64,000 bases of DNA. It comes from Psychrosphaera saromensis. Lineage in GTDB: Bacteria; Pseudomonadota; Gammaproteobacteria; Enterobacterales; Alteromonadaceae. The notes under the pieces were generated by a model that saw only the letters and a list, made by a program, of their open reading frames with translations, was not told the origin of the DNA and made no database searches. Shown here in pieces: positions 27,484 to 36,524 of this stretch. Position numbers and translations under genes: made by a program. Positions within the stretch are counted from its first letter, which is position 1. Every line of letters starts with the position of its first letter. The DNA lies in NCBI RefSeq assembly GCF_002954545.1, contig NZ_MSCH01000003.1:1899991-1963990 (forward strand), read 5' to 3'.

Positions 27484-28821
27484 ATGCAAGTTGGAACAAC
27501 ACACATGAGAGCTAACGTAAATCCGCCACAAGTATCAGAGATACCATTAAAGTCATTTTGTGATGAGGCCGATTTGAATGCAATTAAAGTGCATTTAACT
27601 CAGCTGCTGCATAGACCATCAATTACGCCAAATGATGCGGGTTGCCAACAATACTTAAAACGTTTTTTTAAAAATTTAGGTATGACAGTCGATGACTTTG
27701 AAGTTGAAGGCGTTAGTAACTTAATTGCAAAAATAGGTAACGGTTCTACACGCATTGCATTTTGTGGTCATACCGACGTTGTGCCCGCACTAAATACAGA
27801 CTTATGGCACAGTGAGCCGTTTTCTTTGTCAGAGCGAGACGACAGATTATATGGTCGTGGAATTGCCGACATGAAAGGGGCGATAGCCTCTATGCTAACG
27901 GCGTTTGAACAAGCGCTACCTAACTTAGATTTAGAAAAATTTAGTTTTTACTTTCTTATCACTAGTGATGAGGAAGGGGATGCTGAATACGGCACCAAAG
28001 AAATTATCTCTCGCTTAGCTCAAAGACAAGAGTTACCGCATTACTGCATAGTTGGTGAGCCAGCTAGTCTTGACCAGTCTGGCGATGTATTAAAAATAGG
28101 CCGTCGAGGTTCTATTTCGGCAGAAATAACCATTATTGGTAAACACAGTCATGTTGCCTTTCCGCAAAATGCCAAAAATGCATCACATACTGCGGTTGTG
28201 ATGGGAAAATGGTTAACTCAACAATCTTGGGATCAAGGCAGTGATGATTTCCCAGGTAGCCATTTAGAGATCACTAGCATTCAAACTTGCGACTCTGGCG
28301 ATAATGTAATTCCAGGTGAATGCAGTTTAAAGTTTAATGTTCGTTACTCTCATAAAGAGACAGAAGCAAACATCAAGCAACGTATTGTTAACGGATTAGT
28401 GCAACTAAAACAGTTAGCTAATGACATATCAATTCGCTGGTATCGTTCGTGTGAGCCTTATTACACGTCGGGCGAAACGGCAAACAGTATGAACGACTCA
28501 GTGCAGTCCAATATTGAACCTATTCATAGTGAAATAGTAACTGAAGAGCCTTTAACCGCAGAAACATCATTGCCGATAGACATTGATTTAGTTGCTGAGG
28601 TTGAACAAGCCATTTTTGATGTGACAAAACGTTTCCCTCGTTTATCAACCGCTGGTGGTACATCAGGCGGACGATTTATTGCAAAAAATGGTTGTCAGGT
28701 TATTGAGCTTGGTTTACCAAGTCATACAATTCATCAAGTTAATGAATACGTTACAGAAAAAGATATTCTTGATTTAACTAATCAATACACACAAGTGTTA
28801 TATCGAGTGGCTGGAAAATAG
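27484..28821 (+). CDS. DapE-like M20 family metallopeptidase in the Pho module
   Basis: 445-residue zinc amidohydrolase closely resembling succinyl-diaminopimelate desuccinylase. All M20 metal and catalytic residues are visible: His96 (GHTDVVP), Asp129 (IADMKG), Glu163-Glu164 (SDEEGD), Glu192 (VGEPAS) and His417 (HTIHQ), plus GRRGS and DNVIPGE. It differs from E. coli DapE (375 residues) by an N-terminal extension of about 30 residues, an acidic insertion of about 40 residues near 335-375, and TSGGRF in place of TSDGRF. No signal peptide. The PhoB-like promoter and receptor neighbour suggest it processes an imported compound rather than serving lysine synthesis. A second dapE elsewhere in the genome would support that. 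Confidence 0.85.
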   Translation: MQVGTTHMRANVNPPQVSEIPLKSFCDEADLNAIKVHLTQLLHRPSITPNDAGCQQYLKRFFKNLGMTVDDFEVEGVSNLIAKIGNGSTRIAFCGHTDVVPALNTDLWHSEPFSLSERDDRLYGRGIADMKGAIASMLTAFEQALPNLDLEKFSFYFLITSDEEGDAEYGTKEIISRLAQRQELPHYCIVGEPASLDQSGDVLKIGRRGSISAEITIIGKHSHVAFPQNAKNASHTAVVMGKWLTQQSWDQGSDDFPGSHLEITSIQTCDSGDNVIPGECSLKFNVRYSHKETEANIKQRIVNGLVQLKQLANDISIRWYRSCEPYYTSGETANSMNDSVQSNIEPIHSEIVTEEPLTAETSLPIDIDLVAEVEQAIFDVTKRFPRLSTAGGTSGGRFIAKNGCQVIELGLPSHTIHQVNEYVTEKDILDLTNQYTQVLYRVAGK

Positions 28822-28838
28822 TAGCTGCTTGATTTTTC

Positions 28839-28883
28839 ATGTCATAATTTTGTCATAAAGTGGTCACAGTCTTTAAATAGACT
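28839..28883 (+). promoter_or_regulatory. PhoB-box array and -10 upstream of the chemoreceptor
   Basis: 11-nt units start at 28839, 28850 and 28861 with hexamers ATGTCA, TTGTCA and TGGTCA, followed after 6 nt by TAGACT (28878-28883). The first two units are near-consensus. Confidence 0.75.
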
Positions 28884-28919
28884 CTGCACAAATTTTGATG
28901 AAATTAAGATTAGTGCACA

Positions 28920-30875
28920 ATGAGAATATCAAGTTTAGTTAAAGTGACATCAGTGGGTATATTAGCCGCCGTCGTACTGATGACACTTTCCACCATTTGG
29001 GCTAATGTAAAACTCACTGACTCCGATCTTGTTTACGCAAAATACCGCGCTATTTATCACGCAATTACGGTAAAGCTTTATCGAGATGTGCAAAGTTACT
29101 TGGTCACAGGTAATGCAGTAAAGTTAAGCGATGCAGAGAGCCAGGTCGATAGTATTTTACTTGCTCTATCAGCGGCCAATATCGATAAAAGCCTAACCTC
29201 AAAATTGACTCTGCAGTTACAAGTATTAAAAACTAAAATGTCTGGAAAATACCGAGCATTAGGTAAATTAAGCGGCAATGAACAAGCGTTATTAGAAAAT
29301 GCAGAGCGAAATATTCTGGACACTATCGACAGCTTAGTTGCTTATGCACAAGAAGGGGCGCAGAACAACGAAGTCGCGGCAAAACAATACTTAGGTTTAT
29401 CTGCAAAACTTTTATATCGTGTGTATGACTTAACAAGCACTCGTCAAAGTTTTATTCATTCTCAAAACCCAACCACTAAACAAAACTTAATAGTGAACTT
29501 AAATGAAACTAAGCAGTTAGCGGCAAACTTAGCATCACTCCCTTTATTAAATATTTTTGAACAAACAGATGATGATGACTTTTTTGGCAGCGATGATTTA
29601 TTTGAGGATGAAGATGAAGATCAAACCGACAAAGGGGAAGATTTAATATCTGAGTTACAGAGTTTGTTAAACCGTTATCCAAAGGAGTTAGACAATACTT
29701 CAGCAATTATTTTACAGCGTACGTCTTCACTCGGCGAAATTAAAACCGACATTGATGAGCTTGAACTATTAGCAAATGATGTGGAAATAGCGGTGTTTGC
29801 CAGCCGAGATCAAACATATTCACAGGTCGCCATGATCATTGCATCTATGTTGGTGTTGTTCTTAATTGGCTCAGCGATGAATTATCTCGTCATGTATAAA
29901 CTGGTGTTAACGCCATTACGTTATTTACGTGATGCGTTTAATAACCTAGTTACACAAGGTTCTATTGAGCGTATAGATGACAAATCAACCACAGAATTTG
30001 GAGAGATAGCCCGTTTTTTCAATCAATTATTAGACAATGCTGAAGCTGATAACGCTCAAAAGTCTAAGCAAATGAATATCGTATCTCAGGCATTAAACTC
30101 CCTTGGCAGTGAAACTCAGCAAATTTCTGATGCGACTATTAATACTCAGCAACAAGTTCAGCAATCACAAGAGGTATTGGCTAATTTGTCGCAAATAAAT
30201 CAACAGTTAAATATGTTAGCAGGCGAAGTACAGGAAAACGCAAACCAAACCCTACAAGCTATGGTCTCTGGTCGTGAAGGTGCCAACCAAATGCAGCAAG
30301 CTAACCTAGCAACTGTGAGTAAAATAAATTTAAGTAATAGCACACTGGATGAGTTGGTTGTCAGTGTTGATAAAGTGCAGCAAGTCATGGATGTATTAAA
30401 GTCGATAGCTGATCAGACAAATCTACTGGCACTTAATGCAGCTATTGAATCCGCCCGAGCAGGCGATCACGGACGAGGGTTTGCCGTTGTTGCCGATGAA
30501 GTAAGAAAGCTGGCAATAAAAACGCAAGACTCTTTACTCGACACTAGCCAAATATTAGAGCAATTAAATAACTATAGCCGTTTGTTGCAAACTAATATTG
30601 GTGAAATATCGTTGGCGGCTGAGGAACAAACAAGTTTAGCGGCTAACTTAATCGAGACCACTAACTTAGTTGAGCAGAAGGCAGTTAAGTCATCGGACGT
30701 TTCATTACAAACCATGAGTTGTGCCAAAGAACAGCAAAGTGATTTTGAAACCTTTTCAGCATTAATGCAACAGGTTGATCGTACCGTAGAAGAGGCTCAC
30801 CAGCAGGCTAACTCGGTGCAAGGTTCTGTTGCGCAACAAGGGCAATTAATCTCGCAAACCTTTAGTATAAAGTAA
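28920..30875 (+). CDS. Methyl-accepting chemotaxis protein under a PhoB-like promoter
   Basis: 651-residue transmembrane chemoreceptor. TM1 is at about 8-28, followed by a periplasmic helical region of about 260 residues, TM2 at about 298-318 and a HAMP domain. The cytoplasmic signalling domain has the hallmark hairpin [20 protein letters not shown] followed by [14 protein letters not shown]. The periplasmic part contains a striking acidic run, about residues 217-241, with roughly 17 Asp/Glu and little else, which could bind cations. No C-terminal CheR-tethering pentapeptide is seen. No strong ribosome binding site precedes the ATG. Its placement predicts taxis during phosphate limitation. 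Confidence 0.9.
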   Translation: MRISSLVKVTSVGILAAVVLMTLSTIWANVKLTDSDLVYAKYRAIYHAITVKLYRDVQSYLVTGNAVKLSDAESQVDSILLALSAANIDKSLTSKLTLQLQVLKTKMSGKYRALGKLSGNEQALLENAERNILDTIDSLVAYAQEGAQNNEVAAKQYLGLSAKLLYRVYDLTSTRQSFIHSQNPTTKQNLIVNLNETKQLAANLASLPLLNIFEQTDDDDFFGSDDLFEDEDEDQTDKGEDLISELQSLLNRYPKELDNTSAIILQRTSSLGEIKTDIDELELLANDVEIAVFASRDQTYSQVAMIIASMLVLFLIGSAMNYLVMYKLVLTPLRYLRDAFNNLVTQGSIERIDDKSTTEFGEIARFFNQLLDNAEADNAQKSKQMNIVSQALNSLGSETQQISDATINTQQQVQQSQEVLANLSQINQQLNMLAGEVQENANQTLQAMVSGREGANQMQQANLATVSKINLSNSTLDELVVSVDKVQQVMDVLKSIADQTNLLALNAAIESARAGDHGRGFAVVADEVRKLAIKTQDSLLDTSQILEQLNNYSRLLQTNIGEISLAAEEQTSLAANLIETTNLVEQKAVKSSDVSLQTMSCAKEQQSDFETFSALMQQVDRTVEEAHQQANSVQGSVAQQGQLISQTFSIK

Positions 30876-30928
30876 CCATTCACTCATTAATTTGGCTCGG
30901 AATAAGTCAAATTAATGCATTTATTACA

Positions 30929-30984
30929 TTGTCATTAAACTGACATTTAACCGAAACGGTATTGTCACATTCATCCACTACTAT
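30929..30984 (+). promoter_or_regulatory. PhoB-box array and -10 upstream of the TonB2-type operon
   Basis: 11-nt units start at 30929, 30940, 30951 and 30962 with hexamers TTGTCA, CTGACA, CCGAAA and TTGTCA; TACTAT (30979-30984) follows after 6 nt. Confidence 0.75.
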
Positions 30985-31011
30985 TCCCTCATTAACTTAT
31001 GGGGTGAACTA

Positions 31012-31836
31012 ATGAAAACTATTTCTAAAACCGGACTTTCTAACAACGGGCTTTCCAAAAAAGCACTATCTAGCGCAGTTGCACTAGTACTTATGAGCGC
31101 AAGCTCTCTTCCTGTACACGCAGCAGCAATTCAACAAGTGATTTCAGCAAGCTCAGAAATTACGACTTCAGCGTCACAATCACAGAAAAAAATAGACAAA
31201 ATTGCAGAGCAAGTACAAGAAAAACTTATGCAGTTTAGAGCTATCGAAAAAGAGACTGCTGGCTTGGACGTATATAACGGCCAAATCCAAAAACAAATTA
31301 ATAGCCAAATCGACGAGATGGCTCAGTTGAATAAAGACATCGACCAAGTATCAGTTATTGAGCGTCAAATTACGCCTTTAATGTTACGCATGATTGATGG
31401 CTTAGAAAGTTTTGTTGAGTTAGATGTGCCGTTTTTACCAACGGAACGCCAGGCGCGTTTAACGTCGTTAAAAACCATGATGGATAAAGCGGATATTGCG
31501 GTTTCTGAAAAATTCAGACGCGTAATGGAAGCGTATCAAGTTGAAGTAGATTACGGTCGCAGCATCGAAGCTTATTCTGGTTTATTAGAGTTAGATGGAC
31601 AAGAACGCGACGTTGACTTTTTACGTATCGGACGCGTAGCACTTATGTATTTAAGTCGTGATGGTTCGTTAATTGGTCGTTGGAACAACGAACAAAAAGC
31701 ATTTGAGAAACTAAGCCCAGATTATCGTATGCATATTTCTAAAGGTTTACGCATGGCGAAGAAACAATTGGCACCAGACTTATTGACTATGCCAATACCG
31801 TCACCTGTTTTGGTTTCATCTAACACGACGCTTTAG
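31012..31836 (+). CDS. DUF3450 family periplasmic protein of a TonB system
   Basis: 274-residue exported protein with a signal peptide ending VHAAA and a long heptad-rich coiled-coil region (about 45-120: SASQSQKKIDKIAEQVQEKL onward). It then carries conserved blocks RQARLTSLKTMMDKADI and EAYQVEVDYGRSIEAY, and a C-terminal DFLRIGRVALMYLSRDGS typical of DUF3450 proteins. Such proteins are regularly the first gene of TtpC-ExbB-ExbD-TonB-TPR operons. The role is unproven; a periplasmic scaffold between TonB and receptor is plausible. First gene of a six-gene operon that follows a PhoB-like promoter. Confidence 0.85.
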   Translation: MKTISKTGLSNNGLSKKALSSAVALVLMSASSLPVHAAAIQQVISASSEITTSASQSQKKIDKIAEQVQEKLMQFRAIEKETAGLDVYNGQIQKQINSQIDEMAQLNKDIDQVSVIERQITPLMLRMIDGLESFVELDVPFLPTERQARLTSLKTMMDKADIAVSEKFRRVMEAYQVEVDYGRSIEAYSGLLELDGQERDVDFLRIGRVALMYLSRDGSLIGRWNNEQKAFEKLSPDYRMHISKGLRMAKKQLAPDLLTMPIPSPVLVSSNTTL

Positions 31837-31871
31837 TCGCTATTAAGACTCTTGGATTTAAGGTAAAGATA

Positions 31872-33317
31872 ATGAACGCATTTATAAATAAATCACTGAT
31901 AACGCGCTTAGTAAAAGTGCCAGCGGCAATGTTGTTAGTGCTAGCAACTGCAACACCAAGTTTTGCAGCTGACGAGAAAACTCCATTGGATTTAGACCAA
32001 TTGTTGTCTCAATTACAAACAGGTAAAGCGCAACAGAACAAAGAAAATAAAACACGTGAACAAGCATTTTTACGTCAACGTGCAGATCAAGATAAAATAC
32101 TAAATCAAGCAATTAACACGCGTGATAATGCGTTGAAGTTGTCTGAGAGGTTAGAAACTAATTTTGAAAAAAATGAATTCCAATTAGCTGATTTATCAGA
32201 AGCGTTAAACAAAAGAATGGGTTCATTAAAAGAACTGTTTGGTGTTTTACAGCAAGTGTCTGGTGATGCAAAAGGCAAAATGCAATCTTCAAATGTATCA
32301 GCTCAGTTTCCTGGTCGTGATGTGTTTTTTGAAGAGTTAGCACAAAGCATGGGCGGCAGCTCTAAATTAGCTTCTATCGAACAAATCGAAACCGTGTGGT
32401 TTGAGTTACAACGTGAAATGACTGAGCAAGGTAAAGTTGTTCGTTTTAATACCGATGTGGTTGAAGCCAGTGGTAATAAAGTAAACAAAGAAGTTGTTCG
32501 TGTTGGTGCATTTGCATTGGTATCTGGTGGTCAGTATTTAGAACTTAATCCTACTACAGGTACGTTGGCTGAACTCGTTCGTCAACCAGCATCTCGTTTT
32601 AACGACAGCGCTGAAGATTTACAAGCATCAACAGACTCAATAGTTCCATTTGCTTTAGACCCAACAGGCGGTTCAATCTTAAGCCTATTAGTGCAAGCGC
32701 CTAGCATTGAAGAGCGTATTGACCAAGGTGGTACGGTTGGTTACATCATTATCGCGGTTGGTTTAGTTGCATTTTTAATTGCCTTTGAACGCTTTGTTTC
32801 ACTAGCGCGTATAAACCACAGAGTGAAACGCCAATTAAAAGAAACTGAAGCGAATATAGACAATCCTCTAGGTCGTGTATTGAAAGTAAATCAACAATTC
32901 CCTGATGTTGCTTATGAAACCCTTGAGCTTAAATTAAGTGAGTCAATTCTTCGTGAAATGCCACTTATCACTAAAAACCTAACGCTGATTAAGATTGTAT
33001 CAGTCATTGCACCATTACTTGGTCTATTAGGTACGGTAACCGGCATGATCAATACGTTCCAAGCAATAACACTATTTGGTACTGGTGACCCTAAATTGAT
33101 GGCTGGTGGTATTTCAACCGCATTGATGACAACGGTTCTAGGTCTAGTTGTTGCGATTCCAACGGTTGTACTTTCAAGCATGTTGAACACTCGTAGTAAA
33201 AACATCATGTTGATATTACAAGAGCAAAGCGCAGGTATTATCGCTGAACGCTCTGAACAGCAGTTGGAACGCCGTCAAAATATGAAAGTTGCTAGTAAAA
33301 ATAATCAAGTAGCGTAA
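31872..33317 (+). CDS. TtpC-like MotA/TolQ/ExbB proton-channel protein with long periplasmic N-domain
   Basis: 481 residues. A signal peptide (ending SFAAD) leads a periplasmic domain of about 230 residues with coiled coil (about 40-100), then three transmembrane helices and the MotA/TolQ/ExbB core, including TLIKIVSVIAPLLGLLGTVTGMINTF and LMTTVLGLVVAIPTVVLSS. The extended ExbB form matches TtpC, described in Vibrio TonB2 systems as required along with TonB2-ExbB2-ExbD2. It lies 35 nt after the DUF3450 gene and 10 nt before the second ExbB gene. Confidence 0.88.
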   Translation: MNAFINKSLITRLVKVPAAMLLVLATATPSFAADEKTPLDLDQLLSQLQTGKAQQNKENKTREQAFLRQRADQDKILNQAINTRDNALKLSERLETNFEKNEFQLADLSEALNKRMGSLKELFGVLQQVSGDAKGKMQSSNVSAQFPGRDVFFEELAQSMGGSSKLASIEQIETVWFELQREMTEQGKVVRFNTDVVEASGNKVNKEVVRVGAFALVSGGQYLELNPTTGTLAELVRQPASRFNDSAEDLQASTDSIVPFALDPTGGSILSLLVQAPSIEERIDQGGTVGYIIIAVGLVAFLIAFERFVSLARINHRVKRQLKETEANIDNPLGRVLKVNQQFPDVAYETLELKLSESILREMPLITKNLTLIKIVSVIAPLLGLLGTVTGMINTFQAITLFGTGDPKLMAGGISTALMTTVLGLVVAIPTVVLSSMLNTRSKNIMLILQEQSAGIIAERSEQQLERRQNMKVASKNNQVA

Positions 33318-33327
33318 GGGGAATATC

Positions 33328-33861
33328 ATGGTTTTATTCACTGAAACCATAGAGGCTATTCGTGAGTTCATGGACACCGGTGGTGTTGTTCTCACGGCCA
33401 TTGCCATTATGATTTTCTTAATGTGGCTGTTGATATTAGAGCGTATTTTATACGCGCTAAACGGCCACAAAAACGTAAAAGCAGCACTGATAAAAAGTTG
33501 GCAGAGCAGGGCAGAAAGAATGTCCTGGAATGCTGAGCAAATTCGCCAAGCATTTGTAGCAAGAGCTCAAATGCAGTTAAACAAAAACTTAACCTTGATC
33601 ACAACCTTAGTTGCACTATGTCCTCTTATGGGATTGTTAGGCACGGTAACCGGCATGATTGAAGTATTTGATGTTATGGCAATAAGTGGTAGCGGAAATG
33701 CTCGTTCGATGGCCAGTGGCGTTTCTAAAGCGACAATACCGACAATGGCTGGAATGGTTGGAGCCTTGTCAGGTGTATTTGCTAACTCTTGGTTACAACG
33801 TAAGTCAAAACGTGAAATTGAATTATTAGAAGATGAGTTAGTGTTAGACATTCAACACTAG
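33328..33861 (+). CDS. exbB: ExbB-type biopolymer transport protein
   Basis: 177-residue inner-membrane proton-channel subunit of the TonB motor. TM1 (VVLTAIAIMIFLMWLLILERILYAL) is followed by a cytoplasmic loop, then the conserved pair LTLITTLVALCPLMGLLGTVTGMIEVFD and GVSKATIPTMAGMVGALSGVF. The short length without a periplasmic domain fits ExbB2. Translationally close to both neighbours. Confidence 0.9.
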   Translation: MVLFTETIEAIREFMDTGGVVLTAIAIMIFLMWLLILERILYALNGHKNVKAALIKSWQSRAERMSWNAEQIRQAFVARAQMQLNKNLTLITTLVALCPLMGLLGTVTGMIEVFDVMAISGSGNARSMASGVSKATIPTMAGMVGALSGVFANSWLQRKSKREIELLEDELVLDIQH

Positions 33862-33914
33862 TTTCATATCTTAACCGTAATTGAGCACAGATAAGAAAGA
33901 AAAGAGAAAATATT

Positions 33915-34328
33915 ATGAGAGCGCCTTTAGCTAGTTTGTTACAAGAAGAAGAGCAAGAAGAGATAAATTTAACGCCTATGTTGGACGTTGTTTTTATCAT
34001 GTTGATATTTTTCATCGTAACCGCGTCATTTGTAAAAGAAGCGGGTATTGATGTAAATCGCCCAGAAGCTGCAACGGCCGTTAAAAAAGAACGAGCCAGT
34101 ATCTTAATTGCTATTTCTGACAAAGGTGAGATTTGGATCAATAAGCGTCGAGTAGATGTACGAGCTGTACAAGCTAACGTAGAACGTTTAAAAGCGGAAA
34201 ACCCTCAAGGTTCAGTTGTTATTCAAGCCGATAAAAAATCGACCACAGAAACCTTAATTAAGGTTATGGATGCTTCTCGGGCTGCTGGTGTGTTTGATGT
34301 ATCAATTGCTGCCGACGACGGTAACTAA
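33915..34328 (+). CDS. exbD: ExbD-type biopolymer transport protein
   Basis: 137 residues: short cytoplasmic head, one transmembrane helix (LTPMLDVVFIMLIFFIVTASF) with the conserved Asp in MLDVVF that carries protons in the ExbBD channel, and a periplasmic domain ending with VSIAADD. Preceded by AAGAAAAGAGAAA as ribosome-binding region. Confidence 0.93.
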   Translation: MRAPLASLLQEEEQEEINLTPMLDVVFIMLIFFIVTASFVKEAGIDVNRPEAATAVKKERASILIAISDKGEIWINKRRVDVRAVQANVERLKAENPQGSVVIQADKKSTTETLIKVMDASRAAGVFDVSIAADDGN

Positions 34329-34342
34329 AAAGGCGAATTATT

Positions 34343-34981
34343 GTGAACTTAGCTGAACAAAAATACCCAATGATACAAAGATATATTATCGCGTTGGCTT
34401 TAGCGGCAACGGTTACTCTTGCTTTGTTATATGGCATGCAAGCGTTAATAAAAAACAGTGATAGTGTTTTTACCGACCCAGCCAAAGGCAACGTCTTGGA
34501 TTTCATCCGATTAAAACAAGATGAAACGGTACAGAAAAAAGAACGTAAACCGAAAAAGCCACCGAAACCACAAACGCCACCACCGCAAATGACTCAACCT
34601 CAATTGTCATCGGATACGGCTGTGGCTAATAGTGCGGGTTTTGATTTTAGTGCCAACGTTAATGCCAATACAGCTATTGGTAATGGTTTAGCGCTAGATG
34701 CGAGTGACGGTGAATATTTACCAATTGTTAAGGTTGCACCTGTTTATCCTCGTCGAGCTTTACAGCGTGGTATTGAAGGTTATGTGATTGTTGAATTTAT
34801 GGTTGATAAAACCGGTGCGGTTAAAAATCCAGTTGTTATTGAAGCAAATCCAGAAGGGTTGTTTGATAGGGCGGCTACGGATGCGGCACTTAAATTTAAA
34901 TACAAACCTCGGGTGGTTAACGGTACTGCAACAGAAGTGACTGGTGTACAAAACCGTATAACTTTTGAAATGGCTAAATAA
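34343..34981 (+). CDS. tonB: TonB2-type energy transducer
   Basis: 212-residue TonB of the short type. GTG start with an AGG 9 nt upstream, one N-terminal transmembrane helix (MIQRYIIALALAATVTLALL), a Lys/Pro-rich periplasmic linker (KKERKPKKPPKPQTPPPQ), and a C-terminal TonB domain with VAPVYPRRALQRGIEGYV and the segment AALKFKYKPRVVNG. It transmits proton-motive force to receptors, most simply the one encoded at 24653-27343. Confidence 0.93.
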   Translation: MNLAEQKYPMIQRYIIALALAATVTLALLYGMQALIKNSDSVFTDPAKGNVLDFIRLKQDETVQKKERKPKKPPKPQTPPPQMTQPQLSSDTAVANSAGFDFSANVNANTAIGNGLALDASDGEYLPIVKVAPVYPRRALQRGIEGYVIVEFMVDKTGAVKNPVVIEANPEGLFDRAATDAALKFKYKPRVVNGTATEVTGVQNRITFEMAK

Positions 34982-35020
34982 TAACGGCTGCGTTTCAAGT
35001 TAAGAAATTTGGATTTAATT

Positions 35021-36331
35021 ATGAAAACATTGTTTATACGTACCACATTAGCTTGTGCTATTACCTTAGCATCTAGTGTGCTAGATATATTGCCAGTAAT
35101 TGAGATTGCATCAGCGCATGCTGCAGAAACAGGCAAGTCAGAAAAAACACGTAAACGCACACCTGCTTTAGGTGCAAGAGTTTATAGCCAGTTAGCGAGA
35201 GCACAAGAAGTTGCCGATGCGGGTGATATTAAAGCCGGCTTGGAAATTTTAGATCAGGTGAAGTCTAAGTCATCCAGTTTAAACAGTTATGAACGCGCTA
35301 TGTTGCATAACTTTTATGGCTTTATTTATTACAATGATGGCCAAACAGACCTAGCTATAAAATCTTTTGAGCAAGTAGTAGAACAAGATCCTATCCCAGA
35401 GTCATTGGAGAAAAGTACCTTATTTTCATTAGCTCAATTGTCTATGGCAAATGGTAATTATGGAAAAACCATTACGTTTTTAGATAAGTGGGACTTAGTT
35501 CATCAAGGGACGTCACCAATAAATAACAATGTACTAAGAGCACAAGCATCATACCAATCAAAAGATTATAAAAGTGCAGCTAAATATATAGAAAGTGCGA
35601 TTGCTCAAGCGGCCGACGAAGAAAAAGCCGCAGAAGAGAACTGGTATGTTTTACAACGTGCTGTTTATTTTGAGTTAAAAGATAATCAAAAAGTCACTGA
35701 AATCTTAGAACAAATGGTTCGTTTGTTTAATAAACCTGAATATTGGCTGCAATTAGCGGGTATGTACGGTGAGCTAGAACAAGAAGATAAACAGTTGGCG
35801 GTAATGGAAGCTGCTTATCAGCAAGGATTTGTAACACAAAAGTCTGAGTTGATGACCTTGTCGCAAATTTATTACTTTAATGGCCTACCGTATAAAGCGG
35901 CGAGTGTATTAAGTAAAGGTATAGAGCAAAACTTGATTGAAAAAAATGCCAAGAACTTGAAGTTTTTAGCACAATCTTGGCAAGGTGCTAAAGAAGCGGA
36001 TAAAGCTGTTGAAGTACTTAATCAATTAGCCAGTATTACCGAGGATGGGAATGCTGACTTAAATATTGCTGAGATTTATTTACAAAAAGGTAAATCAAAA
36101 CTGGTTGTGCAGCATGCAATAAAAGCAATCGCTAAAGGTAAATTAACTAACGCAGGTAACGCGTATTTAGCGCTAGGAATGGCTAATGTTAACCTTAAAC
36201 AGTTTGATGATGCGCTAGAAGCGTTTAAGTCTGCTAAAGAGATTAAAAGCTCACAGCGTATGGCAACACAATGGTTGAAGTTTGTTGAACAAGAACAAAG
36301 AAGTGCTGAACAATTAGCGGCATTAAAATAA
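35021..36331 (+). CDS. TPR-repeat protein of the TonB2-type operon
   Basis: 436-residue periplasmic protein with a signal-peptide-like start and about eight to ten helical tetratricopeptide-like repeats (for example AMLHNFYGFIYYNDGQTDLAIKSFEQVVEQDP and YLALGMANVNLKQFDDALEAF). TPR proteins regularly end TtpC-type TonB operons; function unknown. The frame also allows TTG at 35009, but ATG 35021 with GGA 7 nt upstream is the better start. Confidence 0.82.
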   Translation: MKTLFIRTTLACAITLASSVLDILPVIEIASAHAAETGKSEKTRKRTPALGARVYSQLARAQEVADAGDIKAGLEILDQVKSKSSSLNSYERAMLHNFYGFIYYNDGQTDLAIKSFEQVVEQDPIPESLEKSTLFSLAQLSMANGNYGKTITFLDKWDLVHQGTSPINNNVLRAQASYQSKDYKSAAKYIESAIAQAADEEKAAEENWYVLQRAVYFELKDNQKVTEILEQMVRLFNKPEYWLQLAGMYGELEQEDKQLAVMEAAYQQGFVTQKSELMTLSQIYYFNGLPYKAASVLSKGIEQNLIEKNAKNLKFLAQSWQGAKEADKAVEVLNQLASITEDGNADLNIAEIYLQKGKSKLVVQHAIKAIAKGKLTNAGNAYLALGMANVNLKQFDDALEAFKSAKEIKSSQRMATQWLKFVEQEQRSAEQLAALK

Positions 36332-36364
36332 AACCAACATCAACACTCAGATATATTAGTTAAC

Positions 36365-36414
36365 GTTAAGTTTATTCTTCTGTATACAAATCAAAAAGAC
36401 AGAATAAACTTAGC
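36365..36414. repeat. Inverted repeat between the TPR gene and the NIT chemoreceptor
   Basis: AAGTTTATTCT (36368-36378) is complementary to AGAATAAACTT (36401-36411), with a 22-nt AT-rich spacer. It could act as a transcript end for the plus-strand operon, although no T-run follows. Confidence 0.45.
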
Positions 36415-36418
36415 TTTA

Positions 36419-36515
36419 GCTAACTCAAAGCTAACTCAAAGCTAACTCAAAGCTAACTCAAAGCTAACTCAAAGCTAACTCAAAGCTAACTCAAAGCTAA
36501 CTCAAAGCTAACTCA
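36419..36515. repeat. Tandem array of an 11-bp unit (GCTAACTCAAA), about 8.8 copies
   Basis: Eight identical units start at 36419 and every 11 nt to 36496, with a partial ninth (36507-36515). It is wholly intergenic, between convergent gene ends, 10 nt before the chemoreceptor stop codon. The units are perfectly conserved, which points to recent slippage expansion. Confidence 0.97.
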
Positions 36516-36524
36516 TTCAATAAA

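Noticed and set aside
34264-34506. Antisense ORFs over the TonB operon and elsewhere on the opposite strand of long genes
   Set aside because: They lie wholly or mostly over well-recognised coding genes, lack motifs and ribosome sites, and follow from the codon bias of the sense frame.
36419-36515. The tandem repeat as a CRISPR array
   Set aside because: Units are 11 nt and contiguous with no spacers, and no cas genes are present.
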